This document shows, one piece after another, positions 1 through 4,100 of a stretch of DNA of 5,706 nucleotides (positions are counted from its first letter, which is position 1; the number at the start of each line of letters is the position of its first letter). The translations under genes and the position numbers were made by a program. Source of the DNA: Nitrospirota bacterium (lineage in GTDB: Bacteria; Nitrospirota; Thermodesulfovibrionia; UBA6902); NCBI GenBank assembly GCA_024277515.1, contig JAJRVB010000125.1:1-5706 (forward strand), given 5' to 3'. The notes under the pieces are model-generated. The model was not told where the DNA came from and did not search any database. It was given only the letters and a program-made list of their open reading frames with translations.

Positions 1-1111
1 CTTTGCAATATGTTATCTTCGGGTAAAGTTTCTTGGCTTCCTTCATGGCTACCGGGTCGTATGCCCTGATTTTTGCCCCTCCCTTGAGCAGTTTCCTGAT
101 GATATAGAGAGAAGGGGCGTCCCTGAGGTCATCCGTGTTCGGCTTGAATGAAAGACCGAGCATGCACACGGTCCTGCCCTTTAACTTTCCCAATGTCCCG
201 GTGATCTTGGCTGCAGCCTTTTCTTTCTGAAATTCATTTGCCTTTACAGTAGCCGCAATAATGCCGAGGTCAACATCATTTTCCTTCCCGATCTGCAAAA
301 GGGCGAGCGTGTCTTTCGGGAAGCATGATCCCCCGTATCCCGGACCCGCATGGAGAAACTTGGGGCCTATTCTGCGGTCAAGCCCCATCCCCCTTGCCAC
401 GGTCTGCACATTTGCCCCTGCGACTTCACAGAGGTTGCCGAGTTCATTTATAAAAGAAATCTTTGTGGCCAGAAATGCATTTGAGGCGTATTTTATGAGT
501 TCCGCGGTCTTGACATCCGTAATTACAATGGGGGTTTCAATGAGGTAGAGAGGTCTGTAGAGGTCCCTCATGATCGCGGTCGCCTGGTCGCTCGAGGTCC
601 CTATAACGATCCTGTTGGGCCTCATGAAGTCTTCTATGCCCGCGCCTTCTCTCAGGAACTCGGGATTCGAGACAACATCAAAGTCTATGCTCTCTTCCAG
701 GTTTTTTGAGATGATCTTCCGGACCTTTTCCCCGGTGCCGACCGGCACAGTGCTCTTGGTCACGATCACTTTATAGCTCTTGATGTGTTGTGCGATCTCC
801 TTTGCAACGCTCTCAACATATTTCATGTCCGCGGAGCCGTCACCCCGCGGGGGGGTCCCGACCGCTATAAAGATCACGAGTGAAGAATCCACGGCATCGG
901 CGATATTCGATGTAAAATGCATACGGCCGGCCTTTATATTTCTCTGCATTATCTCTTCAAGTCCGGGCTCATAAAACGGCACAAGCCCCTTTTTCAGGGT
1001 TTTGATCTTTTTTGCATCATTGTCGACACAGGTGACATGCAGTCCGAATTCCGCAAAACAGGCCCCTGTAATTAATCCGACATAACCGCTTCCAATAACC
1101 GCAATATTCAT
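1..1111 (-). CDS. ugd: UDP-glucose 6-dehydrogenase, C-terminus cut off by the window edge
   Basis: This enzyme oxidises UDP-glucose to UDP-glucuronate in the cytoplasm with two NAD+, feeding acidic sugars into LPS, capsule or exopolysaccharide. The first 370 residues are present. Visible are the Rossmann motif GSGYVGL (residues 7-13) with Asp30 closing the second strand, as expected for NAD+ use; TKSTVPVGTG (118-127) containing the conserved Thr; NPEFLREG (149-156); Lys207 and Asn211 in IKYASNAF; and the catalytic Cys263 in GPGYGGSCFPKD. FKPNTDDLRDAPS marks the start of the C-terminal UDP-binding domain. Family members usually have about 430-450 residues, so roughly the last 60-80 lie outside the window. 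The start is supported by a GGGAGG Shine-Dalgarno sequence four to five bases before the ATG and by the family N-terminus MNIAVIGSGYVGL. It lies 90 bp downstream of the DUF3108 gene on the same strand and could be co-transcribed with it or read from its own promoter. Family assignment is very secure; the physiological destination of the UDP-glucuronate is not. Confidence 0.96.
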   Translation of the reverse strand, partial: MNIAVIGSGYVGLITGACFAEFGLHVTCVDNDAKKIKTLKKGLVPFYEPGLEEIMQRNIKAGRMHFTSNIADAVDSSLVIFIAVGTPPRGDGSADMKYVESVAKEIAQHIKSYKVIVTKSTVPVGTGEKVRKIISKNLEESIDFDVVSNPEFLREGAGIEDFMRPNRIVIGTSSDQATAIMRDLYRPLYLIETPIVITDVKTAELIKYASNAFLATKISFINELGNLCEVAGANVQTVARGMGLDRRIGPKFLHAGPGYGGSCFPKDTLALLQIGKENDVDLGIIAATVKANEFQKEKAAAKITGTLGKLKGRTVCMLGLSFKPNTDDLRDAPSLYIIRKLLKGGAKIRAYDPVAMKEAKKLYPKITYCK

Positions 1112-1151
1112 TTTACCTCCCTGGAGAAATCATGAAAAATAATAAATTGTC

Positions 1152-1172
1152 ATTATACATCCTTTTATTATA
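1152..1172 (-). promoter_or_regulatory. possible -10 elements upstream of ugd
   Basis: The AT-rich 90-bp gap between the DUF3108 stop and the ugd start contains two perfect TATAAT hexamers on the minus strand, at 1157-1152 and 1172-1167. Neither has a convincing -35 box at 16-18 bp, so this is a weak call resting on the -10 match and on position 40-60 bp before the ugd start codon. No terminator hairpin is visible in the gap, so read-through from the DUF3108 gene is equally plausible. Confidence 0.25.
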
Positions 1173-1201
1173 TATGTTTTCTTTAATAATTTGCCGTCCG
1201 G

Positions 1202-1984
1202 TCAATAGTCTCCTTCAACCAGCACGGCCTTGAAATAGCCGATCGAGGCCTTGCTCCTCATCAGAACGGGAAGTTTTCTCTCATCATCAGTGGCCCAGAT
1301 AGTTATGTCTCCGGTTTTCGGGAAAATCCCCTCTGATTTCAGGATGGGTTTAATAACTATGGATGCGAACTCACCCGCAGGCACCCGGACTTTTTCTTTT
1401 CTGAGGACCTTGATTTCCGTATTCCATAGTTTTCTGTTATCGAAGATGTCAATGTACAGGGACCGGCCCACGATCAGGTCTGATTTGGTGACTTCATAAA
1501 ATGCAGACAAGGGATCATATGCCGGCTTGTCGAAGTAGTATTCAAATATGGTGTCATCAAGGATATTATGAAATACGATTTTCTGGGGCCAGTTGTCAGC
1601 CCCTCTCTCAAAATAGGTGACCTTGTCCCTTTTATGACGGCCCTGGCGGACCTTGAGGGTAAACTTTTTGGGGTAGCCGTCAGGATACAGGATGCTCCGG
1701 GCCACATCATCAACTTTATAGAAGAGTGATATCAGAGGGGCGGATGTGGCATGGGTCTTTATTTCAATACCCTCAGGGGTTTTTTTGTAATATAGAATTG
1801 CCGTGCCTGCCCTGATGCCGGTCCAGTAGATGTGGTAAATGAATTTCTTGTTGATTGAAGGGGAGGCCCCGGCAGAGAGGGGGAATGAGACGCAGAGTAT
1901 GCCGAGCAGGAAACAGAGGCAGATGTTCCCCCTGATTGCTGAGTACAGCCCTGATGCGGCGTGCGCAAATTTTTTAGTGTTCAT
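1202..1984 (-). CDS. Secreted DUF3108 domain protein
   Basis: The 260-residue protein starts with a signal peptide: a basic n-region (NTKKF...R18), a hydrophobic core at about residues 21-36 and a likely signal peptidase I site after SAGA (residue 40). No lipobox Cys is well placed, so a periplasmic or outer-membrane-associated soluble protein is expected rather than a lipoprotein. The mature part matches the DUF3108 pattern from memory: FIYHIYWTGIRAGTA (48-62), SLFYKVDD (86-93), the basic GRHKRDKVTYF (115-125), YDPLSAFY (156-163), VPAGEF (201-206) and the closing ITIWATDDERKLPV (227-240). The length is normal for the family. DUF3108 has no settled biochemical function that I can state; it is a beta-rich envelope protein family. 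The start has a GGGGAG ribosome site seven bases upstream. It sits between the WaaC-like gene (155-bp gap with repeats) and ugd on the same strand, which suggests an envelope role but does not prove one. Confidence 0.88.
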   Translation of the reverse strand: MNTKKFAHAASGLYSAIRGNICLCFLLGILCVSFPLSAGASPSINKKFIYHIYWTGIRAGTAILYYKKTPEGIEIKTHATSAPLISLFYKVDDVARSILYPDGYPKKFTLKVRQGRHKRDKVTYFERGADNWPQKIVFHNILDDTIFEYYFDKPAYDPLSAFYEVTKSDLIVGRSLYIDIFDNRKLWNTEIKVLRKEKVRVPAGEFASIVIKPILKSEGIFPKTGDITIWATDDERKLPVLMRSKASIGYFKAVLVEGDY

Positions 1985-2001
1985 ATCATATCTCCCCTAA
2001 C

Positions 2002-2021
2002 CCTGCCTACCGGCAGGCAGG
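2002..2021. repeat. 20-bp near-perfect palindrome
   Basis: The sequence CCTGCCTACCGGCAGGCAGG is its own reverse complement except for one position pair (A2009 against C2014). Read as minus-strand RNA that pair becomes a G-U wobble, so the hairpin would be fully paired down to its small CCGG loop. It ends 18 bp upstream of the DUF3108 start codon, just before the ribosome site. It may be a member of a dispersed intergenic palindromic repeat family; a single copy is seen here. Confidence 0.7.
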
Positions 2022-2074
2022 CCCTCCCGAATCGGGTCTCAATGTGAGGGTCGATCCGACTTTGCCAAAGAGGG
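2022..2074. repeat. Chain of four mini inverted repeats enclosed by a CCCTC/GAGGG pair
   Basis: Directly after the 20-bp palindrome lie four 11-bp inverted repeats: CCCGA-A-TCGGG (2026-2036), CTCA-ATG-TGAG (2038-2048), GTCG-ATC-CGAC (2050-2060) and CTTTG-C-CAAAG (2060-2070). The first three begin exactly 12 bp apart. CCCTC at 2022-2026 and GAGGG at 2070-2074 are complementary and could close the group into a multi-branched structure. No reading frame with coding character covers it. If the DUF3108 gene is transcribed from the AT-rich segment upstream, this whole group would lie in its leader. It could be a structured leader, a degenerate dispersed repeat, or partly coincidence. Confidence 0.55.
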
Positions 2075-2087
2075 GAATACATATTGG

Positions 2088-2093
2088 ATTATA
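2088..2093 (-). promoter_or_regulatory. possible -10 box for the DUF3108 gene
   Basis: A perfect TATAAT hexamer reads on the minus strand in the AT-rich segment 2076-2112, about 100 bp before the DUF3108 start codon. No good -35 hexamer is found at the usual distance, so the call rests only on the -10 match and on its position after a hairpin that may end the preceding gene. Confidence 0.25.
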
Positions 2094-2116
2094 GTTAATA
2101 AAATATTAGTTTGATG

Positions 2117-2135
2117 CCCCGCCTTGCAGGTGGGG
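2117..2135 (-). terminator. G+C-rich hairpin after the WaaC-like gene, possible terminator
   Basis: CCCCGCCT (2117-2124) and AGGTGGGG (2128-2135) form an eight-pair stem, with one mismatch or wobble, around a three-base loop. It begins four bases beyond the stop codon of the WaaC-like gene. On the minus-strand RNA the stem is followed by CAUCAAACUAAUAUUUUAUU rather than a clean U-run, so intrinsic termination would be weak. It may instead be a 3'-end stabilising hairpin or another member of the local palindrome collection. Confidence 0.4.
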
Positions 2136-2139
2136 AGCT

Positions 2140-3147
2140 TTACTTCATTATCCGGGTCAAGGCCCGGTGTACTGTTTCAACCCTGATCCGGTCCATGCAT
2201 ATAAAGTCTCTGCAGCTCTTTCTGCGGCATGGCCTGCATCGGGCATCAGAGGTGATAACATTTAATTTTCTGTTTTTCTGCCAGCCGTACGGCCCGGTCT
2301 TTAAAGGGTCGGTGGGACCGAAAAGCGCTACGGTCGGTATGTCAAGCGCGGCTGCAATGTGCATGGGTCCGGAGTCATTGCTAACCACTGCCTGTGCGCC
2401 GGCAATTAAGGCAGCAAGTTCTTTCAGGCCTGTTTTTCCGGCAAGGTTTATTGTCTGCTTTGATGCAGCATCCATTATTTTGCCGGCCATGCGTTCATCT
2501 CCGGTGCTGCCTGTGATGATACAGGGCAAGGAAATCTTTTTTGTGAGGGCCGCAAATTTTTCCGGGGGCCATCGCTTTGTTTCCCACCGCGCGGAAGGGA
2601 CCAGGATGATATACTCGTCAATTTCTTCGAGCAGAGTTTTTACCCTCGATCTTGCCGTGTCTGTTATATAAACGGGAAACACCACCTTCTTTACATTCGC
2701 GCCGACCGCCTTTGCAGCTTCAAGGCATTTGTCTACGGCATGAGTATCTCTCCGGACGGCTACTTTTTTGTTGTAAAAATACCGGCCCCCCTCGCGGGCA
2801 TCGGCGAAACCGATTTTTTTCATTGCCGGTGTAAAAAAAGCTATGAGTCCGCTCCTCAGAAGGCCCTGCAGGTCCACAACAACCGTATAATGTTTCAGCT
2901 GAAGCTGCTTTTTCAGGGTGGACATCTCTGACAGGGTTTTCCTGAACCTCTTTATATTTTTCCATGCGTCTTTATTGAATAATATGAGTTCATTAATCAG
3001 GGGATTGCCCTCGAGAATTCCCTTGAGAGGAGTGCTGATGACCCAGTCAACAGTGGAATCAGGGAAAGACTCCTTTATTGTATGCAGAAACGGCAGTGCA
3101 TGAATGATGTCTCCGAGTGAGCTCGGTTTTATGACGAGTATTTTCAT
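2140..3147 (-). CDS. waaC: Glycosyltransferase family 9, LPS heptosyltransferase I (WaaC-like)
   Basis: The 335-residue cytoplasmic or inner-membrane-associated enzyme is a GT-B fold ADP-heptose transferase; the WaaC type adds the first heptose to Kdo2-lipid A. The N-terminal motif MKILVIKPSSLGDIIHALP carries Asp13, at the position of the WaaC catalytic base. The acceptor half runs to about residue 160. The nucleotide-sugar half has SARWETKRWPPEKF with Lys191, SNDSGPMHIAAAL (256-268) with Asp258, and ALFGPTDPLKTGPYG (274-288). A Cys4 pattern (304, 307, 312, 317) closes the protein. An in-frame ATG 13 codons upstream (3186) is rejected: the family N-terminus begins at MKILVIKPSSLGD, and a good promoter predicts transcription starting at about 3182, after that ATG. 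Neither start has a clear Shine-Dalgarno sequence. Assignment to GT9 is very secure; WaaC rather than another heptosyltransferase is inferred from SSLGD and from the WaaF-like partner gene nearby. Confidence 0.9.
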   Translation of the reverse strand: MKILVIKPSSLGDIIHALPFLHTIKESFPDSTVDWVISTPLKGILEGNPLINELILFNKDAWKNIKRFRKTLSEMSTLKKQLQLKHYTVVVDLQGLLRSGLIAFFTPAMKKIGFADAREGGRYFYNKKVAVRRDTHAVDKCLEAAKAVGANVKKVVFPVYITDTARSRVKTLLEEIDEYIILVPSARWETKRWPPEKFAALTKKISLPCIITGSTGDERMAGKIMDAASKQTINLAGKTGLKELAALIAGAQAVVSNDSGPMHIAAALDIPTVALFGPTDPLKTGPYGWQKNRKLNVITSDARCRPCRRKSCRDFICMDRIRVETVHRALTRIMK

Positions 3148-3188
3148 TAAATTAGCTGTTATTGCTGAACAGGCAAGCTTGTGCATAG

Positions 3189-3216
3189 TTTATAGAAACA
3201 GCCGCGTGATTATCAA
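3189..3216 (-). promoter_or_regulatory. sigma-70-type promoter for the WaaC-like gene
   Basis: On the minus strand, TTGATA (3216-3211) and TATAAA (3194-3189) each match five of six consensus bases and are separated by 16 bp. The start of transcription would fall near 3182, giving a leader of about 35 bases before the ATG at 3147. That leader contains a small hairpin, CTGTT/AACAG (3156-3160 and 3168-3172). A perfect inverted repeat GTAACT-ATTC-AGTTAC (3229-3244) lies 12 bp upstream of the -35 box and belongs to the foldback element. Confidence 0.5.
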
Positions 3217-3228
3217 CCGGAACGGCTA

Positions 3229-3402
3229 GTAACTATTCAGTTACGGGTAATAATAGCAGGCAATAAGAGATCAAATATAAAAAATAAAGAATCAAAATTA
3301 AGGAGAATTATTTATATGATAAAAAAACTTCCCTAATTTTGGTCTTTGGTTTTTGGTTTTTACATTTTCATGTCCGGATGATATCTGTAACTGAATGGTT
3401 AC
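3229..3402. repeat. Foldback (MITE-like) element of about 174 bp
   Basis: The ends are GTAACTATTCAGTTAC (3229-3244) and GTAACTGAATGGTTAC (3387-3402), inverted copies of one another at 15 of 16 positions; each end is also palindromic by itself. Deeper inside, CAAAATTA (3293-3300) faces TAATTTTG (3334-3341), 64 and 61 bp from the respective ends, so the two arms are almost symmetrical about a 33-bp centre. The arms are AT-rich, the right one built of TTTTTGG-like heptamers (3337-3361). No open reading frame of note lies inside. Such a layout fits a miniature inverted-repeat element or another dispersed foldback repeat. A GGCTA flanks the left end (3224-3228) and recurs three bases beyond the right end (3406-3410), which is not a clean target duplication. 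Confidence 0.5.
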
Positions 3403-3428
3403 AATGGCTAATGGCTACATCAAGGCTC

Positions 3429-3458
3429 TTTACTTATCCCTTCCTTCCATGATATGAT
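3429..3458 (+). promoter_or_regulatory. candidate promoter for the CBM48 gene
   Basis: TTTACT (3429-3434) and TATGAT (3453-3458) match four and five of six consensus bases with an 18-bp spacer. Transcription would begin near 3465 and give a leader of about 150 bases. No better pair was found closer to the gene. Confidence 0.35.
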
Positions 3459-3601
3459 TAGCCGCTTTTTATGAAAAGGATGGAAATGGTTTTGTCGTGC
3501 ATCTTTCGGGCCGCTGTTTTTATCGTCCGTGACTCAAGTGCGGCATCATCTGTTCCGAATAAAACACAACCGGTCAGGGCGCCGGTATTATACAACAATA
3601 G

Positions 3602-3607
3602 AAGGAG
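3602..3607 (+). promoter_or_regulatory. strong Shine-Dalgarno site fixing the CBM48 gene start
   Basis: AAGGAG sits six bases before the ATG at 3614 and decides the start. It is the best ribosome site in the window; the neighbouring glycosyltransferase genes have almost none. Confidence 0.8.
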
Positions 3608-3613
3608 ATATTT

Positions 3614-4084
3614 ATGAGAGGGACAAGCAGGAAGACATCAAAAAAAGAGAGTACCCAGGACAAAAACAGCCGTTCTTCTGTCTCGCGGCAGAAGCCGGGT
3701 CCAAAGAAATTAACGGCTGCAAAGGGAAACGGCAAAAACACATCAGCCGTACAAAAACCACATGCTGAAAAGAGACAACCGGGTATCAGAAAGCAATACC
3801 TCAAATCAAATGAATCATGTAATGTGACTTTCAGACTGCCAAAGGAAGCTGCTGCCGGCGCTCAGGTTGTTACCATTGCGGGGGACTTTAACGGATGGAA
3901 TGTTATGGATACCCGGATGAAGAAACTCAAGAGCGGTGATTTCAAGGCGACCCTGAAACTGGGCTGTAATGCAGCATACAGGTTCCGTTATGTTATTGAC
4001 GGCACCCGCTGGGAAAATGACTGGTGCGCGGACAGGTATGTGCCGAATTCATTCGGTTCGGACGATTCGCTGGTGATTGTCTGA
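3614..4084 (+). CDS. Small protein with basic disordered N-terminus and CBM48/isoamylase early-set (glycogen-binding) domain
   Basis: Residues 1 to about 64 are rich in Lys, Arg, Ser, Gln and Gly, with no hydrophobic segment or signal peptide, and look disordered. Residues 68-156 form one early-set beta-sandwich of the AMPK-beta/isoamylase N-terminal type: VTFRLPKEA (71-79), VTIAGDFNGWN (86-96), the MKKLKSGDFKATLKL strand pair (102-116), YRFRYVIDGTRWENDW (122-137) and the closing YVPNSFGSDDSLVIV (142-156). Trp95, Trp133 and Trp137 are candidates for sugar stacking, as in related glycogen-binding domains. There is no catalytic domain, so it probably binds alpha-glucan such as glycogen and may act as an adaptor or storage-granule protein; that role is inference. 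It is the only plus-strand gene and converges on the WaaF-GmhB fusion with 16 bp between stops and no visible terminator. Domain call secure, function open. Confidence 0.87.
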   Translation: MRGTSRKTSKKESTQDKNSRSSVSRQKPGPKKLTAAKGNGKNTSAVQKPHAEKRQPGIRKQYLKSNESCNVTFRLPKEAAAGAQVVTIAGDFNGWNVMDTRMKKLKSGDFKATLKLGCNAAYRFRYVIDGTRWENDWCADRYVPNSFGSDDSLVIV

Positions 4085-4100
4085 ATATTATATTGATAAA

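Larger units (their letters stand above)
3148..3613. other. 466-bp non-coding region between divergent genes
   Basis: This stretch separates the minus-strand WaaC-like gene from the plus-strand CBM48 gene. It holds, in order, the WaaC leader and promoter, an AT-rich foldback element, short AATGGYT tandem copies (3394-3418), a candidate plus-strand promoter (3429-3458) and a leader of about 150 bases ending in a strong ribosome site. An ACCGG/CCGGT inverted repeat (3569-3573 and 3582-3586) lies in that leader. A 48-codon frame at 3471-3617 overlaps the next start codon but has no ribosome site and no recognisable product. No transposase or RNA gene is visible. Confidence 0.7.

Noticed and set aside
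261..974. Three plus-strand open frames over the ugd region
   Set aside because: All are antisense to conserved UDP-glucose dehydrogenase sequence including the catalytic Cys motif.
2026..2070. CRISPR array or tRNA-like cloverleaf
   Set aside because: The units differ in sequence and have no spacers; there is no acceptor stem, T-loop or anticodon arm of tRNA size.
2111..2671. 186-codon plus-strand open frame
   Set aside because: It lies antisense to the well-supported WaaC-like gene, has no family resemblance, and mirrors that gene's codon pattern.
3140..3186. Longer WaaC start at 3186
   Set aside because: The extra 13 residues precede the conserved MKILVIKPSSLGD N-terminus and the ATG lies upstream of the predicted transcription start.
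3300..3336. Six-codon frame (MIKKLP) with an AAGGAG ten bases upstream, like a leader peptide
   Set aside because: It falls in the centre of the AT-rich foldback element, has no attenuator-like downstream structure, and such a short frame is expected by chance.
3224..3410. GGCTA as a target-site duplication of the foldback element
   Set aside because: The right copy is three bases away from the terminal repeat and the motif recurs again at 3413-3417, so it is not a clean duplication.
3574..3804. 76-codon minus-strand frame with hydrophobic segments
   Set aside because: Antisense to the basic tail of the CBM48 protein; Lys codons read backwards give Phe and Leu, which explains the hydrophobicity.
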